From NCBI GenBank assembly GCA_945869365.1, contig CAMBOW010000084.1, positions 1-7,265 of the forward strand: a stretch of DNA of 7,265 nt, written 5' to 3'. The notes beneath the pieces were generated by a model that saw only the letters and a program-made list of their open reading frames with translations, ran no database searches and had not been told where the DNA came from. Positions 1 through 5,661 of the stretch are shown here, piece after piece (position 1 is the stretch's first letter; every line of letters begins with the position of its first letter). The stretch is from Flavobacterium psychrophilum (GTDB lineage Bacteria > Bacteroidota > Bacteroidia > Flavobacteriales > Flavobacteriaceae). The translations under genes and the position numbers were made by a program.

Positions 1-134
1 GCAATGCGTTCGGTATAGGAATTTGCTGCCAATCCGGCCAGCGCATCGCCCGAACGATAGGGAGTTGCTTTGGCCAAAAGCGTCTTTAGATCGGGAAATG
101 TAAAGGAGATATTATTTTTGGTAAACCGGTACAT
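1..134 (-). CDS. eutB: Ethanolamine ammonia-lyase large subunit, N-terminal part (runs off left edge)
   Basis: This is the first 44 codons of a gene that continues beyond base 1. The visible protein begins MYRFTKNNISFTF and contains RSGDALAGLAANSYTER at residues 27-43. That motif matches the N-terminus of EutB, where E. coli has LAKANELRSGDVLAGVAA followed by SSQER, so the assignment rests on a strong but short match. EutB is the large subunit of the cytoplasmic, adenosylcobalamin-dependent lyase that splits ethanolamine into acetaldehyde and ammonia. The ATG at 134-132 lies 10 bp after the stop of the ethanolamine permease, so the two are almost certainly one transcript. No Shine-Dalgarno sequence is visible, which is normal in Bacteroidota. 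The small subunit gene eutC would be expected just to the left of the window, which cannot be seen here. Confidence 0.88.
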   Translation of the reverse strand, partial: MYRFTKNNISFTFPDLKTLLAKATPYRSGDALAGLAANSYTERI

Positions 135-144
135 AAGCTCGGGT

Positions 145-1476
145 TTAGTCTTCGTCTAAAATTTCACTACGAAGTAAAGCCGTTTTTTCTACATTTCCAA
201 CTAGCTTAAATCCTATTACTAACGCGACCATTCCCGCCAAAAAAATTAGGGACAAGAGCAGGTTGAAGTAGACAATTGAGGCCAAACACAGCAGCGATAG
301 CAGTAGGGCAATTGCGGGAAATAGGGGATAAAATGGCGTTTTGTAGGACGCTACATACTGCGGTTGTTGGCGCAATTTAAACAAACTAAGCATGCTGATG
401 AGGTACATGACCAAGGCGCCTAACGCCGAAATAAGAATCACTTGGGCAGTTGTGCCGGTGAGTAGTGCGACCAATCCCACTAATCCGCCTACCAACAAGG
501 CCCAGTGTGGGGTGCGAAAACGGGGATGCAATTTGCTCCATTTGGCCGGTAAATAGCCGCTGCGCGACAAGGCAAACAATTGTCGGGAATAGGAGGTGAT
601 TAGACTGTGAAACGAAGCGATGAGCCCAAATAATCCAATGCTTGTAAATAATTTTGACCAATGGCTGTCGCGACCCAGAACTTGGCTTATGGCTTCGGGC
701 AAGGGGTAATCTAGGTTTTGCAGTTGTGTCCAATCGCCAATTCCTCCGGCTAAAACCATCACGCCTATGGCCAAAAAAACCAAAGTAGCCAGCGCATAGC
801 CGTATCCTTTTGGAATCGATTTTGACGGGTTTTTTACTTCTTCGGCTACCATGGCCAATCCTTCTATTCCCAAAAACAACCACACTGCAAATGGCAAGGA
901 TTCAAAGATGCCCGAAACGCCAAAAGGCAGGCCATTGTGGGTGAAATTTTTCAGTTGAAACGAAGGCGTAACTATGCCCATAAAGAGCAGCAATTCGGCC
1001 ACAGCCAAAACCGTAACCAACAAATTAAACTGCGTAGATTCTTTGATCCCAAAAAAATTAATTAGGGAGAAAATTACATAACACCCAATAGCGGTGCCCA
1101 ATACGGGGATTTCCGGCAATAAAAAATGCAAATAACTGCCCAAGGCAAAAGCAATCGCGGGGGGTGCCAATACAAATTCTACACAGGTGGCATAGCCGGC
1201 TATGAGTCCACCGTAGGGCCCAAAAGCTTTGTAGGCAAAGGCAAATGGTCCTCCCGCATGGGGAATTGACGTGGTGAGTTCGGTGTAACTGAAAATAAAC
1301 GTAATGTACAAGACCGCTACAACAACTGTAGCCACCAGAAATCCCATGGTTCCAGCCGAATTCCAGCCGTAATTCCAGCCAAAATATTCGCCAGAAATAA
1401 CCATGCCTACCCCCAAGGCCCATAAATGAATAGGCGTGAGGACTTTTTTTAACTGGTTTGTTTTAGGTGTATTCAT
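145..1476 (-). CDS. eat: Ethanolamine permease (APC superfamily)
   Basis: A 443-residue inner-membrane transporter with about twelve hydrophobic segments, the usual size and layout for the amino acid-polyamine-organocation superfamily. Features typical of the ethanolamine permease branch are SGEYFGWNYGWN at residues 28-39 in the first membrane segment, IPHAGGPFAF at 71-80, the APPAIAFALG stretch near 104-113, and FLGIEGLAMVAEEVKNPS at 201-218. It would import ethanolamine for the lyase encoded by the next gene (eutB, 10 bp downstream); this pairing is the strongest support for the substrate. The ATG at 1476-1474 gives an N-terminus of normal length just before the first membrane segment. It sits about 18 bases after the T-tract of the preceding gene's terminator, and I could not find a TAnnTTTG promoter element in between. 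The substrate is inferred from family and context; a related amine or amino acid is less likely. Confidence 0.9.
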   Translation of the reverse strand: MNTPKTNQLKKVLTPIHLWALGVGMVISGEYFGWNYGWNSAGTMGFLVATVVVAVLYITFIFSYTELTTSIPHAGGPFAFAYKAFGPYGGLIAGYATCVEFVLAPPAIAFALGSYLHFLLPEIPVLGTAIGCYVIFSLINFFGIKESTQFNLLVTVLAVAELLLFMGIVTPSFQLKNFTHNGLPFGVSGIFESLPFAVWLFLGIEGLAMVAEEVKNPSKSIPKGYGYALATLVFLAIGVMVLAGGIGDWTQLQNLDYPLPEAISQVLGRDSHWSKLFTSIGLFGLIASFHSLITSYSRQLFALSRSGYLPAKWSKLHPRFRTPHWALLVGGLVGLVALLTGTTAQVILISALGALVMYLISMLSLFKLRQQPQYVASYKTPFYPLFPAIALLLSLLCLASIVYFNLLLSLIFLAGMVALVIGFKLVGNVEKTALLRSEILDED

Positions 1477-1494
1477 GAAGTTGGTGTTATGAGT

Positions 1495-1532
1495 AAAAAA
1501 AATCCCTTACCTAAAAAAATAGCTAAGGGATT
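1495..1532 (-). terminator. Rho-independent terminator after the DUF975-type gene
   Basis: Perfect 9-bp arms AATCCCTTA (1501-1509) and TAAGGGATT (1524-1532) are followed on the inside by one mismatch and three more pairs around an A/T-only loop. Read on the minus strand, the stem is followed by an uninterrupted T run (the A run at 1495-1502 on the plus strand). It lies 17 bp beyond the stop codon of the 1550-2212 gene, the right position to end that transcript. On the plus strand no T run follows the stem, so it looks one-directional. Confidence 0.85.
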
Positions 1533-1549
1533 GTATTGGTTAAGTTGGC

Positions 1550-2212
1550 TTAGGCTTCTTCTGGTGCAGTTGGCTCTTCTGTAACAGCTACTGGAATTTC
1601 AACTTCAGCTACTGGAGCAGCTTGATGATTCATATAATTGGCTTTTACGTCTTCGTAGAATTTGGCATTGCTCACTTGCATGTAGGGCACTAACCACAAG
1701 AATCCAATTCCTAAAGTAAGGATGCACAACAAAGCCCAACCCACAAAGCGAAGCGCTAAGCAAAAGTACTTCCATTTGTAGCCGTCCATCATGGCTTTAC
1801 TTTTGTCAATGGCTTCCATGGCATCAATCGATTCGTCATCGGCAATGATGTAGAACGTCATGGAATAGGAAAGTGCAGCAATAATTCCAGGAATGATTAA
1901 CAACAACATCCACAGGATAATAAATACAACCATCAAAAAATAGGCTGCTAGGGCTAATCCAAATTTATTGAATCCTTCAAAAAGTTGATTGATATTGGCG
2001 TCTTCTTCTCTGGCCAGAGCCAAAGAATAAGTGGCCAATCCGATGGCCATTGGTCCGCCAATTAAAAGAGAAATGATTGGTCCTGCAAAGGGAATTAGCT
2101 GGACGGCGATCATGATTAACATATACACGACAAAAGCGCCAATGGCTTGTCCCCATTTGCCTGCCAAAGATTCGCGTGCTTGTTGCATTAATACGGTGTT
2201 TGCGGTACTCAT
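1550..2212 (-). CDS. DUF975-type integral membrane protein
   Basis: A 220-residue membrane protein resembling the DUF975 family. Characteristic parts are ARESLAGKW at residues 12-20, a hydrophobic core at about 22-65 and 84-124, DKSKAMMDGYKW at 136-147 and LTLGIGFLWLVPYMQV at 165-180 followed by KFYEDV. The last 20 or so residues form an acidic, Pro/Val/Glu-rich tail that is probably cytoplasmic. The molecular function of this family is not known to me. The reading frame is open to 2272, but the extra 20 residues would cross a GC-rich hairpin and look unlike the family, so I choose the ATG at 2212-2210, which is preceded by an A-rich stretch. The gene stands alone: it is followed by a strong terminator and preceded by a leader of roughly 90 bases. 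Confidence 0.82.
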   Translation of the reverse strand: MSTANTVLMQQARESLAGKWGQAIGAFVVYMLIMIAVQLIPFAGPIISLLIGGPMAIGLATYSLALAREEDANINQLFEGFNKFGLALAAYFLMVVFIILWMLLLIIPGIIAALSYSMTFYIIADDESIDAMEAIDKSKAMMDGYKWKYFCLALRFVGWALLCILTLGIGFLWLVPYMQVSNAKFYEDVKANYMNHQAAPVAEVEIPVAVTEEPTAPEEA

Positions 2213-2265
2213 ACAATTTAGTTTTTTTGAAGTAGACCTACTCATTTGGCTTTTCGGATATCGCC

Positions 2266-2285
2266 CCCGCATTTTTCCATGCGGG
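2266..2285 (-). repeat. GC-rich hairpin in the leader of the DUF975-type gene
   Basis: Seven-base inverted arms CCCGCAT (2266-2272) and ATGCGGG (2279-2285) surround a 6-base loop. It is strikingly GC-rich in an otherwise AT-rich intergenic region and lies 54 bp upstream of the chosen start codon. No T run follows on either strand, so it is not a standard terminator. It could be a structured 5' leader or a fragment of a dispersed extragenic repeat; the sequence alone does not decide. Confidence 0.5.
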
Positions 2286-2309
2286 CAGGAGTTTTAGGTT
2301 TAGTTTTGA

Positions 2310-2317
2310 CGAATATA
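2310..2317 (-). promoter_or_regulatory. Possible -7 promoter element for the DUF975-type gene
   Basis: Minus-strand TATATTCG differs from the Bacteroidota consensus TAnnTTTG at one base. No convincing -33 TTG was found at the usual distance. If it is used, the transcript would have a leader of about 90 bases that includes the hairpin at 2266-2285. Confidence 0.25.
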
Positions 2318-2324
2318 GTAAAAT

Positions 2325-2339
2325 TGGTTTTTAAAACCA
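2325..2339 (-). terminator. Possible weak terminator after the secreted-protein gene
   Basis: A near-perfect palindrome TGGTTTTTAAAACCA directly follows the stop codon of the 2340-3053 gene and is followed by ATTTTA on the minus strand. The stem is short and almost entirely A/T, with little room for a loop, so it would be a poor terminator. It is listed because of its position. Confidence 0.3.
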
Positions 2340-3053
2340 CTACTTCCTAGCCTTTTCGGTAAATAGCTGCAGCAGCAACAAGGCCAAGTTGGGTTCTACG
2401 TGACTGATACTTCCGGTTGTGATAGAAACACCAACGCCGCCATAGGTATTTACAGCTGCTCCGGCGAGCCCGATGCCGCCAAAGTTCAAAAAGTAGCAAT
2501 AGCCTTCGGTTTGTTTGGAGAGAAATAAAGTCATGCCTGTAAATCCGCCTTTGTTTATGCGTAGTTCTTTTTGCAAGGTCAGGTCATATACTTGGTATTG
2601 ACCCGAAGCAATTTCTTGTTTTTGGCCTTGTACTTTATAGGATTGGGATTTGGTTTCCAAAAAATTATCGTTCCCATAGACATACAATTTGTTTTTGGGA
2701 AGTGACTCAAAATTACTATCCAACAGGGCGTCTTCGGCATAATAGGTAGCCAACGTAAGTTCGCCTTCTTGTGGATTGGCTGCGGTAAACGCGACAAACT
2801 GAAACGCATTGGCTCCGTAGGCTTGCGCTTTTATTTTTATTTTATCAAACAAGTCGCTGATGTTTTTAAGGCTTCCATTGGCTTTAATTTTGGCTACAAA
2901 AACAGCCTGATCTACCGAAGCGGAAGGGCTAAGGTATATGAATTGCTGATATTTTGGGTGTTGAAGAGTATCATTAACCGCCAACACAACAACGGGTTGT
3001 GACCAAGATTCGGCGGCAAAAAACAACAGCAAAAGGAGAATAGTATTTTTCAT
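2340..3053 (-). CDS. Secreted protein of unknown function
   Basis: A 237-residue protein with a clear Sec signal peptide: MKN, a hydrophobic run ILLLLLFFAA, and a likely cleavage site after WSQ around residue 19. There is no lipobox cysteine, so it is probably periplasmic or exported rather than a lipoprotein. The mature part contains KIKAQAYGANAFQFV at residues 73-87, a pattern common in Bacteroidota periplasmic proteins, and a glycine-rich stretch FGGIGLAGAAVNTYGGVG at 191-208 that might form a hydrophobic loop. I do not recognise the family. The ATG at 3053 is the natural start because it gives a textbook signal peptide, and an exact -7 promoter element lies 24 bp upstream. No functional link to either neighbour is visible. 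Confidence 0.8.
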   Translation of the reverse strand: MKNTILLLLLFFAAESWSQPVVVLAVNDTLQHPKYQQFIYLSPSASVDQAVFVAKIKANGSLKNISDLFDKIKIKAQAYGANAFQFVAFTAANPQEGELTLATYYAEDALLDSNFESLPKNKLYVYGNDNFLETKSQSYKVQGQKQEIASGQYQVYDLTLQKELRINKGGFTGMTLFLSKQTEGYCYFLNFGGIGLAGAAVNTYGGVGVSITTGSISHVEPNLALLLLQLFTEKARK

Positions 3054-3076
3054 AACCGAGATAAATTAAGTCACCT

Positions 3077-3084
3077 CAAATTTA
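3077..3084 (-). promoter_or_regulatory. -7 promoter element for the secreted-protein gene
   Basis: Minus-strand TAAATTTG is an exact match to the Bacteroidota TAnnTTTG element, placed so that transcription would begin about 15-20 bases before the ATG at 3053. No -33 TTG is visible at 17-23 bp spacing, so the match is partial. Confidence 0.45.
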
Positions 3085-3233
3085 AGTGTTTTAATTTGCT
3101 GTAGGAACAGAACTTCTAAATAAAATGATTCAACAAATTATACATTAGGCCAAAAAAATCCTGCGCTTTTATCGATTAACGACAAGGTGTGTGGTTTTTA
3201 TAGAGTTTTTTGTCCGTTTAACGAATATTATTT

Positions 3234-3261
3234 TTTGTTTCAACTACAGGTAATATGTTTG
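3234..3261 (+). promoter_or_regulatory. Promoter (-33 TTTG, -7 TATGTTTG) for the plus-strand gene
   Basis: TTTG at 3234-3237 and an exact TAnnTTTG element, TATGTTTG, at 3254-3261 are separated by 16 bp, one base short of the usual 17-23. Transcription would begin near 3268, about 20 bases before the ATG at 3288. An upstream in-frame ATG at 3255 lies inside the -7 element, which rules it out as the start if this promoter is real. Confidence 0.55.
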
Positions 3262-3287
3262 TTTTGAATTTAAGAACTAATACTTAT

Positions 3288-3668
3288 ATGGAAGATTTTT
3301 ATAACCCCATTTACCGTGAAGAATACATGCAGGGGTTTGAGGTAGGATTAAATCCCATTGTAGAAAATCCCATGGTTGATCAATCAAACAGAGCGTTCAA
3401 CTCTGGCTTTCAATATGGCCGGGAAGAATACGAACGATTGAACGGAAAAATATCAATGGGTATTCCAAAACACATCCTAACCGATAAAATCTTAGAAGAA
3501 TTTATGTTGGCCGGCATGTTGGGTATGATCATTGAATATGCGCAATACAATCCCCATCAATTACAAATTATCGAACAATGGTACAAAAGCGGTATTGAAA
3601 AATACGACGCCAACGAAACCATTTACTTGATGGCATTATTAGAATCTTTGGATATAGAAGTGCATTAA
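3288..3668 (+). CDS. Hypothetical protein, 126 residues, only plus-strand gene
   Basis: A soluble, acidic-looking protein with no signal peptide or membrane segment. Its N-terminal third carries two similar short patterns, YMQGFEVGLNP (13-23) and FNSGFQYGREEYE (37-49), both built on F/M-x-x-G-F-x-x-G, perhaps a short internal duplication. The middle has GIPKHILTDKILEEF (58-72), and the C-terminus is helical. I do not recognise a family. The start at 3288 is chosen over the in-frame ATG at 3255 because that codon overlaps the -7 promoter element, and because an A-rich sequence precedes 3288. Codon use resembles its neighbours. The gene runs convergently into the 3665-4081 gene and shares its stop region. 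Confidence 0.75.
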   Translation: MEDFYNPIYREEYMQGFEVGLNPIVENPMVDQSNRAFNSGFQYGREEYERLNGKISMGIPKHILTDKILEEFMLAGMLGMIIEYAQYNPHQLQIIEQWYKSGIEKYDANETIYLMALLESLDIEVH

Positions 3669-4081
3669 TTTTTGTTGGCTGATCCCAGATAATACCCCAA
3701 ATACCCCATGGGAATATAGGCCAATCCCAAATCGACCACTGCAAACCAAAGTGGAGTAGGCAACGAAAACACCATCATCGTTCCACCCAATAAAAACCAA
3801 AATCCAATCCCAATTGCCCATTGTTTTTGGTGCATAATTCCCCATTTACTCACCAAATATGCCGCCAATAAAGTTCCCAATGCATGGGCCAGAAATGGCA
3901 ATAAAAAATGGATGGGTTGCATGAGTGGCATCGCAGCTTGAAGTCCGGCTTCGGTCGTGAGATCAGAACCTACAGGTGGAGGAATAAGATAACCACTACT
4001 ACTTATAATTCTCATATTTAATAGGCCTCCCAAAAAGAGTGACCCACCTCCAATTAAGCTATTCCTGAGTTTTGGATTCAT
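3665..4081 (-). CDS. Conserved small membrane protein of unknown function
   Basis: A 138-residue protein with about four membrane segments: roughly 8-27, 57-78, 88-106 and 111-133. Between the first two is a probably periplasmic loop with LIPPPVGSDLTTEAG (32-46). HFLLPFLAHALGTLLAAYL (58-76) is the most distinctive stretch and resembles a recurrent Bacteroidota hypothetical membrane family whose role I do not know. A TTG at 4102 would add seven residues; the ATG at 4081 is preferred because it follows an A-rich leader and starts just before the first membrane segment. Its start is 30 bp after the thioesterase stop with no terminator between, so the two are probably co-transcribed. Its stop overlaps the convergent plus-strand gene. 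Confidence 0.72.
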   Translation of the reverse strand: MNPKLRNSLIGGGSLFLGGLLNMRIISSSGYLIPPPVGSDLTTEAGLQAAMPLMQPIHFLLPFLAHALGTLLAAYLVSKWGIMHQKQWAIGIGFWFLLGGTMMVFSLPTPLWFAVVDLGLAYIPMGYLGYYLGSANKN

Positions 4082-4111
4082 TTTTATATTATGTTTTGAC
4101 AAGAATTAGTT

Positions 4112-4525
4112 CTAATCAAGTTCAGGGACTTCAGCCAATAAGGCAATAATTGACTCGGGTAAAAATGGGCGGCCACCCGCTGCAGGAACACAAGTTGCCG
4201 TAAATACCGCCTCGGTGTATAATTTGTTATTTAGGTAAATGCCTTGTTTGAGGTGCAATTTGGCGGTGCTACTTTGGTCGCGCAACAACACACAGTTAAC
4301 CTGAAATGCATCACCCGATTTGAGTGGTCTCAAGAATTTTAAGGTATAGCCGGTTAAGACCATATTGATGCCTTTTTTGGCTTCTTCTTCAATATCAAAA
4401 CACAACACGTCTTTCACAAATTTGTGGCGACAATCTTCCATATAGAACGGATAGTATAAGCCATCCATAATGCCTTGTATGTCGATGTGATCTTCGTTTA
4501 CTTGGTAATCAAAGGTGTAATTCAT
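4112..4525 (-). CDS. Acyl-CoA thioesterase-like protein (hot-dog fold, 4HBT type)
   Basis: A 137-residue cytoplasmic protein of the usual length for a single hot-dog domain. The N-terminal helix region reads DHIDIQGIMDGLYYPFYMED (12-31), matching the DxDxxGHVxNxxYxxYxE pattern of 4-hydroxybenzoyl-CoA/acyl-CoA thioesterases. The strands that follow, with GYTLKFLRPLKSGDAFQV near 66-83, fit the family. Such enzymes hydrolyse acyl-CoA thioesters; the substrate here is unknown. The first Asp of DxD, normally catalytic, appears to be His13, with Asp12 and Asp15 on either side, so the mechanism may differ. The ATG at 4525 is chosen: the open frame extends to 4585, but that part overlaps an exact -7 promoter element. 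The small membrane protein gene follows after 30 bp. Confidence 0.78.
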   Translation of the reverse strand: MNYTFDYQVNEDHIDIQGIMDGLYYPFYMEDCRHKFVKDVLCFDIEEEAKKGINMVLTGYTLKFLRPLKSGDAFQVNCVLLRDQSSTAKLHLKQGIYLNNKLYTEAVFTATCVPAAGGRPFLPESIIALLAEVPELD

Positions 4526-4547
4526 GTTTTGTTGTTTAGGATTAGGA

Positions 4548-4555
4548 CAAATATA
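4548..4555 (-). promoter_or_regulatory. -7 promoter element for the thioesterase gene
   Basis: Minus-strand TATATTTG matches TAnnTTTG exactly and ends 22 bp before the ATG at 4525. The nearest upstream TTTG (4583-4586) is 27 bp away, longer than the usual spacing, so the -33 part is doubtful. The element lies just outside the upstream gene's stop at 4572. Confidence 0.45.
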
Positions 4556-4571
4556 ATGTAAAGTGAAAAGA

Positions 4572-4817
4572 CTAGTTTCCTGCAAATGGGCTGTTAAACA
4601 ATCCTACGGCCAGTTCGGCCCACAGGAGTAGCAATAAAAACAATACAACTAAAATTAAACCTATGCGCCAACTGCGTTTGGAAACCTTATTTAGGATAAA
4701 CAGCACCACCAAACCCGTAAAAAAAAGCAAGAATCCCGCTAGTACAAAATCAGCTACACTCCAACTGAAATCTCCCATAAATTGCATAGCTAGCAAGGGA
4801 ATGACCATAATGCTCAT
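4572..4817 (-). CDS. Small two-span membrane protein, apparently short at its N-terminus
   Basis: An 81-residue protein with two clear membrane segments (about 22-44 and 51-73), ending WAELAVGLFNSPFAGN. It resembles a widespread small membrane family whose members have IPLIAMQFTDEVNW-like and WAELAVGIFGSPFAG-like sequences; here these are IPLLAMQFMGDFSW (6-19) and the C-terminus. The function is unknown. Relatives, as I remember them, have some ten or more extra residues before the IPLLAMQF part, enough for a full first membrane segment; here only five residues precede it. The ATG at 4817-4815 overlaps the stop of the preceding remnant frame (TGATG), suggesting translational coupling; a GTG at 4820 is one codon earlier, with a TAA four codons before it. 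It probably lies on the same transcript as the AlkB-type gene. Confidence 0.7.
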   Translation of the reverse strand: MSIMVIPLLAMQFMGDFSWSVADFVLAGFLLFFTGLVVLFILNKVSKRSWRIGLILVVLFLLLLLWAELAVGLFNSPFAGN

Positions 4818-4954
4818 CACAAGTTTTGGTTAATGCGGTTTGTGGCATCAGCACTTAGTAATTTGGCTTTAAAAAAGATATCGGGAATAGAAACGATTTG
4901 CGCCAAACAAACGCTGCTAAAAAAAATAAATAGAAGGCAAATGTGTGCACGCAT
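4817..4954 (-). pseudogene. Truncated N-terminus of a secreted leucine-rich-repeat-type protein
   Basis: A 45-codon frame begins at the ATG 4954-4952 and encodes MRAHICLLFIFFSSVCLAQ, a complete Sec signal peptide, followed by IVSIPDIFFKAKLLSADATN and then INQNL and a TGA. The IVxIPDxxFKAKLL start is characteristic of Flavobacteriia surface proteins with leucine-rich repeats, usually several hundred residues long. In those proteins the sequence continues with a D-x-N-x-D-G-E-I-Q-V-S-E-A segment and the repeats; none of that follows here in any minus-strand frame. I read it as the leftover 5' end of a deleted gene. The alternative is a short secreted peptide that is still made, since the frame is intact, begins 16 bp after the AlkB-type gene and is coupled to the next start by TGATG. 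Confidence 0.68.
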
Positions 4955-4970
4955 AGGAACTATTTTCGGA

Positions 4971-5585
4971 TTAGATTGAGTTAGTAATTGTTCTAAAAGT
5001 CAAGTTAATTCGGGCAGTTGCACATTTTGTATTGGGCGGGAGTTGATGAAGCCAATTGGATTGTGTGTCGTCTTTCATGAGTAATACACTTCCATGTTCT
5101 AACCACAAAGAAACAATTTTTTTGGTCGCTTTGTGCTTAAATGAAAATCGTCTGGTAGCACCAAAGCTCAACGAGGCAATCGCTCCACCTTTTTTCAACA
5201 TTTTTTCATTGTCACTGTGCCAGGACATGCTTTCTTTGCCTGATGCGTACAAATTCAACAAACAAGAATTGTAGTGTTCGCCGGTAGTTTCTTCGACTTG
5301 TTTTTTTAGTTCCAACAGTTCGGGTGTCCACAAAAGTGCTTTTTTGGTTTGGTTGGAATAGGTATAGGAAAAATCAGCATCAGCATACCAGGCCACTTTG
5401 CGTTTGGTCACGATTACTTTACCAAACATCCGCACCTGATCGTGTTCCCATTGTATGGTGTGCAACAGCTGTTCAAAATAGTGATTGGCAGTTGGTTGAT
5501 TAACTACCAAACCATAATATTCAACCGTTCCGTCATAGGGTAGCTGGTTGATTGAAGTGGTTGATGCACTTGTAAATAAATCCAT
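4971..5585 (-). CDS. AlkB-type 2-oxoglutarate/Fe(II) dioxygenase (alkylated nucleic acid repair)
   Basis: A 204-residue cytoplasmic enzyme, normal in length for bacterial AlkB-like proteins nearer to the eukaryotic ALKBH2/3 type. The iron ligands are visible as H123 and D125 in WHSDNE and H180 in NWLHQLPP; the 2-oxoglutarate-binding arginines fit R192 and R198 in ARINLTFR. Other family marks are TKRKVAWYADADFSYTYS (60-77), the substrate-side region, and LNLYASGKESMSWHSD (110-125). The expected reaction is oxidative removal of methyl groups from 1-methyladenine or 3-methylcytosine in DNA or RNA. The start at 5585 is preferred over an in-frame ATG at 5615, because that one lies in the -7 promoter element. 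All catalytic residues are present. Two short frames follow closely on the same strand. Confidence 0.9.
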   Translation of the reverse strand: MDLFTSASTTSINQLPYDGTVEYYGLVVNQPTANHYFEQLLHTIQWEHDQVRMFGKVIVTKRKVAWYADADFSYTYSNQTKKALLWTPELLELKKQVEETTGEHYNSCLLNLYASGKESMSWHSDNEKMLKKGGAIASLSFGATRRFSFKHKATKKIVSLWLEHGSVLLMKDDTQSNWLHQLPPNTKCATARINLTFRTITNSI

Positions 5586-5612
5586 TGTAGAAAACCTTCG
5601 TTGTATGCCGTG

Positions 5613-5620
5613 CAAATCTA
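5613..5620 (-). promoter_or_regulatory. -7 promoter element for the AlkB-type gene
   Basis: Minus-strand TAGATTTG is an exact TAnnTTTG match, 27 bp before the ATG at 5585. No TTG is visible 17-23 bp further upstream. It also supports the downstream start codon, because the in-frame ATG at 5615 falls within it. Confidence 0.42.
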
Positions 5621-5661
5621 AATCCTAAATTGATTACTTCTCGATGTTACTTTTGTTTATT

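Noticed and set aside
2231..2242. Short palindrome AGTAGACCTACT as a possible operator
   Set aside because: Only five base pairs per arm with a mismatched centre; such palindromes are expected by chance and nothing supports a regulator.
2031..2297. Plus-strand open frame of 88 codons opposite the DUF975-type gene
   Set aside because: It mirrors a well-supported membrane-protein gene, has no family resemblance and no promoter or ribosome-site signal.
3288..4081. Convergent pair as a toxin-antitoxin or effector-immunity system
   Set aside because: Toxin-antitoxin genes are usually co-directional, and neither protein shows a known toxin, DNA-binding or immunity motif.
4079..4102. TTG at 4102 as the start of the small membrane protein
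   Set aside because: It adds seven polar residues with no family support; the ATG at 4081 has an A-rich leader and sits just before the first membrane segment.
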